NCBI GenBank assembly: GCA_900074885.1
Contig: FJUW01000003.1
Span: 897,273-961,272 of the forward strand
DNA length: 64,000 nucleotides
Source: Rhynchosporium graminicola
Lineage: Eukaryota; Ascomycota; Leotiomycetes; Helotiales; Ploettnerulaceae
Reading direction: 5' to 3'
The notes beneath the pieces were generated by a model, which saw nothing but the letters and a program-made list of their open reading frames with translations, did not search any database and was not told where the DNA came from. A program made the position numbers and the translations under genes. Below are positions 48,992 to 61,138 of this stretch, one piece after another. Positions within the stretch are counted from its first letter, which is position 1, and the number at the start of each line of letters is the position of its first letter.

Positions 48992-50564
48992 TCATGCCTT
49001 GATCTTGTATTCACGGCGGAACAGATCGTCCACTTTCTCGAGGTAGTAGACGCCTGAGGTGATGGTATCGGCGTTACCGGTAGGTGTGTAATTCTTCTGT
49101 AAGTGGGCCTTCTTTCGGAGATCGCACATCTGGAAAAGTTTGGTTAGTGACATGTGACTCGGTAAAATGAAGGGATCTTTCTAGTTCTTACCGAATCGTA
49201 AACTTCTGGTGCTACAACATTTCTGGCCTCAAGTCTCTCATTGAGGTTCAAGGTCTTGGCAATAGTCTCAGTTGATCCAACAATCTTGAGGGAGAACAAA
49301 CTCGAGGCCAAGCCACTTCCGTAACTGAAGACACCAACTCGCTTGCCTTGAAGAGTAGCGCTGTCAATGTTACTCAATAGACTGACAAGACCGGAGTAAA
49401 CACTGGCGGAGTACATATTTCCGCACATCGTTGGGGCAACGGTACTGGGTGCAACACGCTCATTGAATCGCTTCTTGGTCAAGCCCATAAAGGTCTTCTC
49501 GAGGACTTTGTCGGCTAGAGACTTGGTGTAGTCCATGTCGCGGAGCTCGGCTGGGACATCGGCGAATGTTGAGGAGGTGGGGTTGGTCAGGAAGTCGTTA
49601 TAGAGGAGACGAGCGTAGGACTTAGCGACAAGTTTGCAATTTGGTGAGTGGAAAGCCATGTAGTCGAATCTGTCTAAGGGTGTCTTGGAGTCGGTTGCTT
49701 CTCCATTGGTGTGGCCGTTCGTCTGACCATTTACCTGAGACTTGAGAGTTGCTTCTCTCTTATTGTATGCCTTGTAGCACTCATCCACGGCCTCGGTGTA
49801 GCATCTGTTGGAGAAGTGACCGTCAACCACTGGGTACTCGCTGGTGAAATCTGGCTTGTAGAAATCGTAGGCGTGTTGCATGTAACTTCCTCGGAGACCC
49901 GGCTCTACGACGACTGGCGCATCAGGTCCGATTAACATGGCAACTGCTCCAGCACCTCCAGTGGGGCGCGCAGCACCCTTGGCATACAAGGCAATATCAC
50001 CGGCGACCACGATAGCATCACGTCCATCCCAGCCTGAAGACTCGACCCAGTTGACGGCATTGAATACAGCGTTTGTTCCTCCGTAGCATGCATTGACTGT
50101 GTCTACTCCTTCGATATTCGTATTGTCTCCGAACAATTGCATAAGAACGGACTTGACAGACTTCGATTTGTCCAAGAGGGTTTCCGTACCTACTTCCAAA
50201 CGACCAACAGAGTTGGTGTCAATCTTGTATTTGCTGAGGAGGTTGGAAACGGCGGTAAGGGCAAAGGAATAGATGTCTTGCAGAAATTAGTTGACCATTC
50301 CGCGAATGGGTGCCAGAGTCCTACCTTCTCTATCATCACAGAAGCTCATCTTGGTCTGGCCGAGACCAATTGTGTATTTCCCAGTGCTAACGCCATCGAA
50401 CTTCTCAAGCTCAACTTGAGAAACACACTACTCAGGATCCGCAGTTAGCATGTGCGCAAGATCCTAGCATACAAGAGGCGTAAGATCTGGAGGTTCCGGC
50501 TTACCTGGTTGGGGAAATAAATCTCAATGGCCTTGATGCCAATGTTCTGAGGGCGGGCGGACAT
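48992..50564 (-). CDS. ERG13: Hydroxymethylglutaryl-CoA synthase
   Basis: Condenses acetyl-CoA with acetoacetyl-CoA to HMG-CoA at the start of the mevalonate/ergosterol pathway. Four exons (50505-50564, 50325-50427, 49192-50276, 48992-49129) give 461 aa. The catalytic cysteine is in [17 protein letters not shown], the general-base Glu in [15 protein letters not shown], and a conserved His in [14 protein letters not shown]. The N-terminus [20 protein letters not shown] and the [13 protein letters not shown] segment fit the family. An insert ([16 protein letters not shown]) of low complexity lies before the active-site His. There is no targeting sequence, so it is the cytosolic enzyme. The last exon ends in REYKIKA. 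Confidence 0.97.
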
Positions 50565-52485
50565 CTTTGAGGCGGTGAAGCGGGGTTGCTTGTAGATTCG
50601 GCTTTGCAAAATTCGAAATAAATGTGCGTTATTGGTATGTACCAGATTGAGCTGAGAATATGTGCAAAATGATCTGGTCTGTATTCGGCGTCAGTATGGA
50701 AGAGGAGGGATATCAGTTATCGGGAGGAAGCGGCAGATAGGAGATCTCGCGCGTCAACAAAAAGGATAGGGAATTAATCGTGGAGATTACAATAGCTCCC
50801 GCCACTAAGACAAAGCCCAACAAAAAGCTCGCAGGCGAGAAGTCATAGGCAAGGTACGTACCAGATGTAAATTATGTATGTGTGCTTTTGGCTTGAGTAT
50901 ATCTTCGAGAACGGAAAGTATGAAAGATGGAAGAAAATAATAAATGATGTGTCGAGGAGAAATGGGGATGTGGAGGCTTTTATTTTATTCGCTGTCGCCG
51001 GCACAAGATGCACGACAAAGAAAGTCAGGGGTGATGGATCTTCTTCGCACCTGTTTGCGAGCTTGCTACAGTATGCAGGGGATGGGATGCAACTGCTACA
51101 GTACCTCACCTTATCTTACCCAACGCACCCAATCTTGCCGCTATGCTCGCCTTATTTGGCTGGACTACTACAGCCTACCTACCTATTGCAGCCCAGATTG
51201 AGGACCAGTGGTGTTTCGAGGATGTTTACAATGGTTCTCGAACAAATGTTTTAAGATATTCAGACCGTTTGGAGGGCGGCGCTCTTGAGCATTCCCGTCA
51301 GATTCACATAGAAGTGTTGTCGTTTCACTATAATACAGGTAACACAGACCTTGGGGGAACATCAGTTCAAACAAAACTCCTCGGACCATGAGCAACACAA
51401 GAATAGCCACCACCACAGTGAAGGAGCCAACTGACTATACTGAACTGGTGCACCCGAAACTCTTGAATCACCACCTACGCACCGATACATGCACATCATT
51501 AGGACGCACCGAAGATCATTCGGACCCCTAAAGCAACTCGCGTCCAATGTCTACTTGTACTTACTTGGTAGGTAGTTGTAGAAGAGTCTGTCTGCACTAC
51601 CAAGCCACACTCCCTGCAGGCTGCCGCCGACCTCGGAAAATATAAGTAAGACAGGTCTGGCGCGGGAACACATCCAGGAACTAGACAGCAGACATTCAGC
51701 CAGTGCTCGGATGCCTCATTAAATATTAAGCGAGGCCTCGCAGGCTGTCAGGTAGACAGACTGCTGCTACGTCTATCTCAGTACGAGTTTTCAAAAGCTA
51801 AGAGGGTGAAGGAAGAAGTCCGAAAAGGCTCGATTCGAAATGATGCTCGACTCGTTCTTTGAAGCTTGTGAGAAATCTTTTCTTTAGACCGCGGCAGCAT
51901 GCAGCAAGAGTGACTCGATCCGACTGTCAAAGGAGCGAAGTCCCCCACCAGCTCACAACGGCGATTCAGTCGGATGCTCGTCGGCGAAGGATCTGATTAG
52001 ATTAGATCGGATAGAACATGACACGTGCCGACGAAGAACCCCAAACCACCGAGGTTTTCTCGTGGTTCGCGATGCGAGAAATCAAAGACACGGAGTAAGT
52101 CCGGACTTTGCTTGCCAATGGCTTCTTCCAGCCTCTTCCAGCCACGACTCAGGATCAACTTGAATCCGAGTTCTTTATTTATGAGAAGCTTGCCGACCCA
52201 CCAGATTCCCCTCGGCAGTCTTGCATGGAAATCTTTCGGTCGCATTGATTTTGCGACCCATTTGTCGATCGGGCTCTAGGGTTTTGGATCTCGTTGTGCC
52301 GACTCGCGAAGCGACGAGGAGCAAATCTGCAAACCTCCGGAATAACAATGTTCTCCCATTCAAGGAGTTGGAGCTAACGCATCAGCCGAATCGACCTCCA
52401 TCGGAGAATTAGTAACATGTCGGAGCTTCTGGTGTACCGAATTGCTGGGAGAATAAGTCGGAAATATATTTAAGAGAAAAAAATA

Positions 52486-52512
52486 ATATGTATATATATA
52501 TATACATATATG
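52486..52512. repeat. AT-rich dinucleotide repeat
   Basis: A TA/TATG-type run of about 27 bp, partly palindromic (TATATACATATATG). No function inferred. Confidence 0.7.
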
Positions 52513-53942
52513 TAACTCAAGACAACCGAGTAGCATAAGGGATGAGAAGAACAATGATCAAACTGGTTCAACGCTTCTTACTCTTAGCTGGAAACCACAG
52601 AATCATCACAACTCTCCTAATAGCAGCCTTTTCTCAGGGAACAGTCCAAGTTGCGAAATTGAACTGCCGCCGAATACTACCAGCTTCGTCAAGCATTAGC
52701 CACCTATCTCTGACAACGATAGGTACCTGAAGATTCACTTCACAGCTTGGATATTACGATCACATGACAAGTATATTATCATCAATTATCAACATAGCTC
52801 ATGTCGGAATAGACACACGATATCACTTGCCATCGAGCCGACCGGAGTTCTCTCAATATTTCCAGGTCGTACACCCAGCTTTCGGTTTTCGTAGACGGCC
52901 GGATCAAGACACATACTTCAATGTGGCCGAATTCTTCCCACGCCTCGACTTTTCTAGAATACTATTGTACGTGCCTCGGCCGATATGCTTCTTGCTGCTT
53001 TACAAAACACGATCCACGCGTCGCGAAGTAGGACACTAACTCAAAGCCAGAATATAAGGCTATTCGCACTATCGTATCGAGGCATGCTGCTCGTAAGCAG
53101 GATAATAGTTAAACAAAGGCTAGATTTCTCTGTTAGAAAGCGTACTGTGTTCCTTGACATAACTTAGTCTACCTCCTGCTTTGGATAGTAAGTTTACCCC
53201 TCTTTCCATACTCGAAAACACCTCTTACTCTTAAAAACTGTCCTCCTACCTCCCTTGAATATACGTATCTCGTAGACCAAGTGTGTCTCATTTCCTCCCT
53301 CGAGATGCTCCTATTCAATAATAAAGATATCTGCTTCCTTCTAGTATCCAACGTCCGCCAAGCAAGCTGGAGTTCTGTATCTACACACGGAGGTTAAAGC
53401 TAGTGGCGTCAAGGCACGCAGAATAGTGTTTTAGGACATTCGAAGCATGGAAAACATTCGGCTTCTGAAGTATCAGCACTGATCCATTAGAGACAGCCAA
53501 ACCTTCCGCTGAAGCACGACTGAATGTTTTACGAGAAAAGTCTCAAAGCAGTGCCTATTATCTGTGTTTCGAATCCATGCAGAGATGGTCAACTACAGCC
53601 AGCCACCATAGCTAGGAATCCCATCAGTTCCCTGAGTGATGTCGGATGCGGCGGGTGGAAAATATGTAAATGATAGACGAAGCCCGTCATCGCCGGAGCT
53701 TTGGACTGCATGATGCGAAAGCGGAAAGGCTGTCTTTAAATCCCATGAACAGATGTGTAACAAGGCTAGCCAGCGGTAGATTGATTCAAGTAAATGATCC
53801 TCAATGACATTAACTTCGGGACAAATCAAATTAGACGTTGAAATCGAGCCAGGTCCTTGGAGCTGACACTTCGCGCGGCTGACGGAATAGTAGTAAGAAG
53901 TTGGTAAGCAGTGTCTCTAAGCATGGACTTCATCATTTCTGC

Positions 53943-54057
53943 TACTCGGTTTTCCGTGGGTCTGAGCCTGTCCATAGTGGATTTCTAGGGGAACTATAGT
54001 TAGAATCGACCCTTGATATAAACCCTATTAGGTCTAGACCCACAGAGAAACCGAGTA
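53943..54057. mobile_element. MITE-like element, copy 1 (115 bp)
   Basis: A 115-bp element bounded by TA on both sides. Its ends are inverted repeats of about 22 bp: the left starts CTCGGTTTTCCGTGGGTCT, and the reverse complement of the right end starts CTCGGTTTCTCTGTGGGTCT. The interior shares CCTGTCCATAGT and ATCGACCCTTGAT with copy 2. It has no coding capacity. TA flanks suggest a Tc1/mariner- or pogo-type non-autonomous element. Confidence 0.8.
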
Positions 54058-54475
54058 GGGGCTGATTTACCCTTTAACACCTGTAAGGGAAGGGAAATAA
54101 GCGGCACTTGAATCTTATATCCTTCTTTTTCCACCTACAATTGATTGGACTTCGGACCTTTTCGTTAATCATCTTGATTTAGATCTGAGCAGATTTCTTT
54201 GCTGCCCCCTGTGGCCAAGAAACAGACATCTCCAAAGTCCTGCCCTTTGTCCTACTAACATTACACTCATCTATCACAAGTATACTACTTACCAAGATAA
54301 AGTTGTGGCATAGGACATAAGACGGATCAGACTTCCTGATAAAAGCCCTATCCGGCGTTCCCGTAGTGTAGGGTGGATTGTACCCGTATCGTACTTCCGC
54401 ACCTTGTCTCGCCGAAAGCTAAAACATCGAAGAAGGCATTGATCCTCGAACGACTTTGACTTCCTATACTCTAAG

Positions 54476-54590
54476 TACTCGGTTTCCCCGTGAGTCTGAA
54501 CCTGTCCATAGTAGGTTTACGGGGGATATCTGGTCATAATCGACCCTTGATGTAAGCTCTGTCAAGTCAAACTCACGGAGAAAGCGAGTA
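54476..54590. mobile_element. MITE-like element, copy 2 (115 bp)
   Basis: Same length, same orientation and same layout as the copy 419 bp upstream. The left end starts CTCGGTTTCCCCGTGAGTCT, and the reverse complement of the right end starts CTCGCTTTCTCCGTGAGTTT. Many differences between the copies are transitions, which could mean age or RIP-type mutation. It ends about 290 bp before the start of the DUF7820-like gene. Confidence 0.8.
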
Positions 54591-54881
54591 TTGGAAGTGG
54601 CGCCAAGCCAAAGTGTCATTTGATTGGGCTGCCGCTCCGCTCCGCTGCTCTTCGGGACTTCCAAGAACAATCCTATCCTAAAACACCAAGCCACGATCGC
54701 TTGAACGACGACAACCGAATCTCAAATCCCTACTCCTACGCCTGTCACGACCCTATCGCCCAGCCCTTGAATGTATCACGATACTGATGAGTAGCACCTG
54801 AAGTCTCAGACCCTCGCTCGCTGGTGGATTGGGTGTAATAGTGAAAGAAAACCGCGAAGCTTCGGCTTGCGGGTGCGGAAA

Positions 54882-57207
54882 ATGGCTGGTCCCGAGCGTC
54901 GGTCGATGGGAACTGACAGGAGGGAATTAACGCGCTACTCACATCCCCCGCAACTGCGAGCGATACAACTCGACACTGATGATGATGAGGACGATGACGA
55001 CTTGGCGGCAATGGGAATATCGGACGGCTATCGTCCAGGCGCAATGACTGGCCATAATCAGGTATCTTCTGATGCTTCACAACATATCATGACCGGACGG
55101 AGGACTCCCCCGCCCCGACCTTCGAGTACGACAAAACCCCAGGCACTCGATACATTTGCTTTGCGGCACGATGGGGGGATGGACGGGAGGAGGAGTTCAA
55201 CAGCTGCGTCAAGTTACAGTGGGATTGCGCCGACCAGATCATCGAGTATCTCTACAGACCCGCCTTATAATAGACCAGAAAGTCCATATCGTGGTCCCTC
55301 TGGTCCTACGCATCCATATCAAATGTATCCACAAGAATCGCGCATGGCTAGGACAGCAAGTATAGCGACGACTTCGACAATACCTGTGCCAGATAGGCCA
55401 TATAATGGCCCTGGTGGCCCAACACACCCTTATGGAATGTATCCACAAAATACTGTACCTGAAGCAGAGAATCCTGGCGATCCGAATCCTTTAGCACCCG
55501 TTGCAGTAGGATTTCCTGGATTATGCAGTGATTATCAGCGTCGACTCGGACCGGATGGCGAAGAGATTGCCGATATCATAGGACCAGATGGGCATACTGA
55601 GCAACTCCCTCCATATTCAAAATACCCAGACGAAGCCCTTGCTAGGAAAACTCGCCCCACTATTGCAATGTCTCCTCCTGGAGCAGGAGGAATGGGTTTG
55701 GCCACCCGAAATCCAGAATTTTCTTCGACAGAAGGCCTCGATTCTCCCTCTCGGCAGTATACGCGGAGCATCAATTCCGCAACTAGCGAGCATCAAGTAA
55801 ATATGGGCGCTATTCCGATGTCAGAGAAACCGGAATTGAAGAAATGGCAAAAGGCAGCACGGAGAAAGCTATGTGGCATCGTTCCTGTATGGGTTGCGAT
55901 TCTCGTTACTCTGGTATTCATAATGTTCGTCGTAATTCTAGCCACTGTGCTTGCAGTTCTGAAACCTGGACAAACAAGTGGCAGGGGCCGAGATGGCACA
56001 CCGTAAGTACCATCCGTTCGTCTTCTCGAGGCATGCTAATTTGAGTAGACCAAGCATTGTTGTGACAACTACAACAAGCACATTTGATGCCACACCACTT
56101 TCTGCCTCCCCTACCGGCACACCAGATCTACCCACGGGTACCTTCGCCTTACCAATCTCAACTCCCTCGGCCATTCAAAACAGCTGCCTTTCCAACACCC
56201 AACAGAGCGCTGCATGGAGCTGTTCTATACCTATCATACCCTATACCATTACAGTGAACCCAGTAGAATTTGCAGGAAGTGAACTTTCGAATAATGAAGT
56301 TAGCTTGAGCATAGGCAACAACACACTTGGCAACTATTATGCATTTGGCACACAGCCACCCGTTTTGAAGGAAGACCAGACCCTGAACTTGGTAATGGAT
56401 AATCAAGAGCCCGAAAAAGGCCCTGCCTGGTTTTTCGAAATGACTTACAATAAACTTGTAATCTTGCCAGAAGGGGCGATCACGGCACCTACTGCAAACG
56501 TCAAAAGAGGAAAGGACGAAAAAGGAGATAGCCAGAAAGGATCTGGTAAGAAAGACGGTGATCGTCTCGTGAGCGATTTCGCGCGTAAGGGTATCGCTCA
56601 ACCCGGCGACTCGCCATGGTTCTGCTATTGGAATGGGACTCTCCTTGAGGCCTTCATCTATGTAAGTCAAGCCTCTTTTGTTGCTTATTCAGCAGCCATC
56701 GAATTTATCCTATGTCGATAATATCGTCTTGGCCACTCGCTAATGCCTAGAAAGGTCAACTTGACTAGTAATGCAGGTCGTGCAACTGCTTCCTCTCCAG
56801 CTTCAGTCACAGCTACGGCCACCACCACGTATCCTGGGTCGACGCCGTCTGCCACCTCAGCACAACCAGCAGTGTACTCTGACTCGTCGTCCTCTGGTTA
56901 CAATCAGGAATTACAGTTTCCTGTTCCATATCCGAAAGTTGTAAAGATTGAAGAGCGTCGAATTCCAGGTCCTCAAGAAATTTCACCATACTGTGTTCAA
57001 CACGTCATCGACGATTGGGGTGCCGCAAATGTTGCCAGAAATAGCAGCGGTCTTCCCATCATCGTCTATCTTAACGAGACAGATTCATTGCTGACATCAG
57101 ACATGGAGTCCAAACCTGCGTATGGCAGCGAGCGCGACGACAACGACCTAGACACGCGAGATCTCGATGATGAGGTAGGGTGTAGCTGTGTATGGTTATT
57201 GACTTGA
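54882..57207 (+). CDS. DUF7820-like single-pass membrane protein
   Basis: 728 aa from three exons (54882-56002, 56049-56661, 56755-57207). The first about 340 residues are hydrophilic and Pro/Ser-rich, with an acidic patch (DTDDDEDDDDLA) and two related 17-residue motifs (PYRGPSGPTHPYQMYPQ and PYNGPGGPTHPYGMYPQ). One membrane helix follows (VPVWVAILVTLVFIMFVVIL, about residues 345-370), just after a basic KKWQKAARRKLCG. The C-terminal half, likely extracellular or lumenal, is Ser/Thr-rich and has conserved Cys and Trp residues (SPWFCYWNGTLLEAFIY, GCSCVWL). This is the pattern I know from DUF7820 proteins of Pezizomycotina, whose function is not known. The acceptor at 56754 (AAAG) is the one that restores FIYVNLTS. 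Confidence 0.82.
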
Positions 57208-59180
57208 GCTCTTCTTATCTCTCTTGTTATCTTGCATGGCGTTTGGGTTGAAGGAAGAAAGGGAGAACTTACGGTTTTATCAAGGTGTCGGCTTCAGCCA
57301 TTTTGTATAGGCGTTTTGGTACTGGCGATAACCAGCCGTTGTTTGTATGCTTGGTATATTGATATCTTTGGGTGGGTGGTCCTGGATAGCATTGCGCTGG
57401 TGGATCGCGGATTATAGCAAGGGGCATATCATAAGCACCATATAGGTGTGCTATGATGTGTATGAAGGTATCGGGGATGTATATTTAGTGGAGTGTGTCG
57501 ACGAAATCAATAAATGGAATGACATATATAGTGAACTATGTGGACTTTTAGCACACGATCAAAACTTTGGACACGATGCGAATCGTGAATCCGAATGCAT
57601 CAGGGAGCCTTGTATCATGGTGAAACGATATGATTCGGAAGGTAGATAATCTTACAAGAGCTCGAGAGGATTGCTCGCTTAGCAGACAGCTTGGTGTAAA
57701 TAACAAAGTAACAAAATAACAAGACAACAGACAGAATTTTTCAACAGAGACGGATTCAAAAATTTGTAAGTGAAGCAAACATACGGTAAACCTTTCCATA
57801 ACACCTAAATGCCCATGAAAGCTCGACCCCCGACCACATGTTGGTGCTCCGCAGCTCCGTGAACAAGGAGTATCACAAGTCAATGAAGTCAATGAAGTCA
57901 AAGCGCTGCCCAACTCAATTCCCACGTCTCATCCCTTTTAAAATCCAAACACAAACACACACACCTCTACACGCCGCTCTTTTCCTCCACATACTCTGTT
58001 TTCTTTTTCCCAACTCCAGCACAAGCACAAGCACATACTTTTCTCCTCCCACCACCAGGAAACGTGTTCCCAGACATCAGAACCTCTACTCTAGTGCTGA
58101 GATTCCTGACCCTGTCAGTAAATTGGCCTGGCATAGTCCTTGACATCCCATCGCGTGGTATCTTTCTCGAGCACCACTGTGCAGTAATGACTAATAGCTG
58201 AAATTCTCTGGCCCAGGCCCGTGATTGACTGCCAGCGTCGGGGATCTGCTTAGGAAGGCAGGCGTTTAAAGCGAAGAACCGCACTGATTATCTGGACTGG
58301 ACTGGACTGTGATAGTCGCCTCATCAGCTGCGTTTTCCTCTCTCTCATCTCACGAAGCCCAATTCTCCCATTCTGATTCCTCATAGTCCCTTCCCCTCTT
58401 CATTGACCTCGACCTTTCGTGTCACACGGGCCTCCACCCCCCCCNNNNCCCCCCCATCGCTCTGTCTCCATCATCATACACCCCTATCTATTTTTTCCTC
58501 TCCCAAGCGATCAGTCTCCAAGCTTTCAGAACCCTCCCTCACCTATACCGATCCCGGACGCGAGATACCACGTCACTTGCACCATGGGAAGGATTGGATA
58601 GCGGGTGCGTCGTCGGGTTCGACTATTATAGGAGACAGGGTATTTTAGGAGTCCCCTTGTTGATGGTTTTGAGAATGCGAGAGCCCAGGACGGTGGGGAT
58701 CTATGCTGAGGATGTTCTGGTGGTGAGGAGGAAAGGGGTTTTGGTTCTTGATGTGCTGGGCGTATGTGGGAGACGCCGTAGCTGTGTAGGATGTTGGAAA
58801 CATGCTCATTTTGCTTGGCTTTGTAGTTTATGAGCTGAAGATGCTGGGAGGGAGGAATTGGAGTTGGGTTTTGTGGTGCTGCTGGATTATTGATATACCT
58901 TGTTAGGAAGTGTGGAATGAAGGTGGCTTTAAGCACAGAAATATTGTGAGGAGGGTGGACTAAAGTTGTGGAAGAGCTGTTTGCGACACTTTGGGACAAA
59001 TTTGATTCAAGGTATACAGATAGGTCAAAATCCATGTGTATTTTTTTTGGATGTTCTGTGTTCACTTCATGGCTTCATTATGTTAAATAACATAGGAAGG
59101 CCCTTTGATATCATCAGATGGACTAGTCTAGAGATACCCATAACGCTTCTGTGTCCTACCCCATACTTCATATATCTCTA
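57208..59180. other. Intergenic between convergent genes, with assembly gap
   Basis: 2.0 kb of flanks between the DUF7820-like gene and the GH47 gene. Open frames here (57446-57649, 57838-58143, 58526-59065 minus) are not recognisable. It includes a run of C, four N and C at 58437-58455. Confidence 0.45.
58445..58448. other. Four-base assembly gap in a C homopolymer
   Basis: NNNN flanked on both sides by C-runs. The true length of the homopolymer or of the missing sequence is unknown. Confidence 0.95.
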
Positions 59181-61138
59181 CTAAATCGGCGGTCCCCTGT
59201 ACGCCATGGCGGTTAGCAAATAATACTATTTGTTCAAAGATATCTTGGGAAGAGAATACGGGCTGCTCAGGAAAATTTGTTGGCGTTGAAAGTAACGTAT
59301 CGATAAAAGTCTTGAGACATTGAGAAGAGGAGAGTGGAATAGGCTTCCCCAATACGTACCAAACCTTGAAAGGATGCGCTTCAGTATTGAACACCCACTC
59401 ATTCTTCCCACCGTGCTCCACCTGCCACACATCATCCTACAGCAATCATCAAGTCAATAGATACCCTCACACAAAATCCTCAAGAGGGGAAAGGAAAACA
59501 TACCGGCGAATGAATCAGATAAGCATATTTCAAAACCTCAGCAAAGAAAAAGCTGTCCTGGAAATCACCAAACCCACCCCCCCTCGGCTGATTCACATCA
59601 TTCAACTCCGCGAATCCACTACCGACCTTACAGTTATCCCTGATAGCCACAAAAGCATTCCACGCCCAATCACGATAGATCTGATCGCCCGTCGCGCGAT
59701 ATGCGTAGTAGAAGCTCTCGATAACTTCGGGACGGAGACTGTAGAAGCTGTTGGTGATGAAGAAGCCGGCTTTGTCGTAGAAAGAGGTTTGGTTGGCTGG
59801 TGGAGGGCGGTTGCGAGGATCGTCCGAGGAAGTGCTGTTTTCGACCCAGCGGAAGACTTCGGGGCCGATTCCTGTCAGGGTGCTAACGTATGTGTCGTGG
59901 CAGCCATTGACGAGTGCAAGGCCGAAATCGATGTATTTCTGCTCTTTGAGGACGAGACCGCCGAGGATGAAGGATCCGCCGTGGAAGCAGGAAACTTGGT
60001 TGAAAAAGTCAGATGGGTTTTGTCAAGGATCAATATTTGAACTCACGATGCTGGGACACAAAGATCCGCTTCTGACCGTCGAAGTAAGCGAGGAATGTCA
60101 GGTCTGGTCTGGATGAGGGATGACTGGCCAGATGGGCAATCGTGGAATCCGCAGCGAGGATCCAGCGATCCTTGTAGTGCCCGTATCTAGTCGAGTCATA
60201 CACATACATCTTCAAAAGATACTCATAAAAGCTATCAGCACCACCAACCCAGCCACCTTTGGCGTCTTGGAAGAGCCCAGTATTGATGTCGATATTCGTG
60301 CCGATGAGTCCAGGCCAGGGCTCTGAAGATGCTGGCTTGGGAGCGAGGAGATAGGATTCTCCTTTCTCTGCTAGTTGGCCGTATGTCTTGTTACCGCTAA
60401 GATCTGATAGATGGACCCATTCAAGAACGAGAGTGCCAATCGTAGCGATCCCATTCGTAGTTGAATTATCTGTGCCCTGTGGGTTGAGGAAGAGATTGTT
60501 GCTAGGAATCCCGGTGGGCGTATTGAAAGCAAATGCAAGGTTACTTGCAAGTCTTTCTGCCTGCGTAAGTAGGAGATCGACAGCAGTGGCATTAGAGGCC
60601 AAATCACATAATGGGCCTTTCAGAAAGTCGTAGCCTAGGTCAATCAGTATCGGGTCCGTCTAGGTAGCGGCCAGACTTACCAGACAGCATTCCTCCCAAG
60701 TACCGGATCGTTGTTTCGAAAAGAGAAACTTGGTCGGCCGTCTCGTCGAAGTTGATCGTTGGAATAAACTCCAAGATCGTGTCTACGATTTCGGGGATTT
60801 GCATGACGAGAGCAGTGCTAAAAGCATCAACCGCACTCGCACCCCATCCGTTCCTTCAAGCTGTCAGCTAGGGTGGAAATCTCATGATCGCTTCATATCA
60901 CACACAAAGAGTTACTGAAGTTGTTCGAGACTGGATTCAGCTCATCATTAGGAAATGCATATTTCTCGTAGCCATCCCACGCAAACTGGAATGAGGCCTT
61001 GACAGCATCAGCTCTCTCTCGATTGAGGGTATGATTGTCCGGCCGACTTTGTCGTGTCATGGGATCTTCATGGGGAGCTGCTTTGGAAGATCCAGTGAAG
61101 AGAGCGATCACAGGAACGACAACTCGAGAGAAATGCAT
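59181..61138 (-). CDS. Secreted class I alpha-1,2-mannosidase (GH47)
   Basis: Trims alpha-1,2-linked mannose from N-glycans. Six exons (60906-61138, 60681-60853, 60047-60634, 59504-59994, 59360-59436, 59181-59196) give 525 aa, near the length of secreted fungal enzymes. There is a signal peptide ([20 protein letters not shown]). GH47 marks are [79 protein letters not shown] and the calcium-binding end [11 protein letters not shown]. Several N-glycosylation sequons occur. The final intron (59197-59359) has a GCTAAC branch site and a GTACAG acceptor and gives the short end PFKVWGPPI. If it is not spliced, the frame runs to 59128 and adds about 80 residues. Confidence 0.9.

Larger units (their letters stand above)
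50565..54881. other. Gene-poor region, 4.3 kb
   Basis: The longest gene-free stretch in the window. It holds the ERG13 promoter side, a TA-rich microsatellite (52486-52512), two 115-bp inverted-repeat elements and possibly a decayed coding fragment near 53,036-53,113. Other open frames (for example 50874-51254, 52025-52279 and 52764-53039) are unrecognised. No tRNA was seen. Confidence 0.5.

Noticed and set aside
48764..49057. 97-codon plus-strand frame
   Set aside because: It overlaps the last ERG13 exon on the other strand and has no recognisable content.
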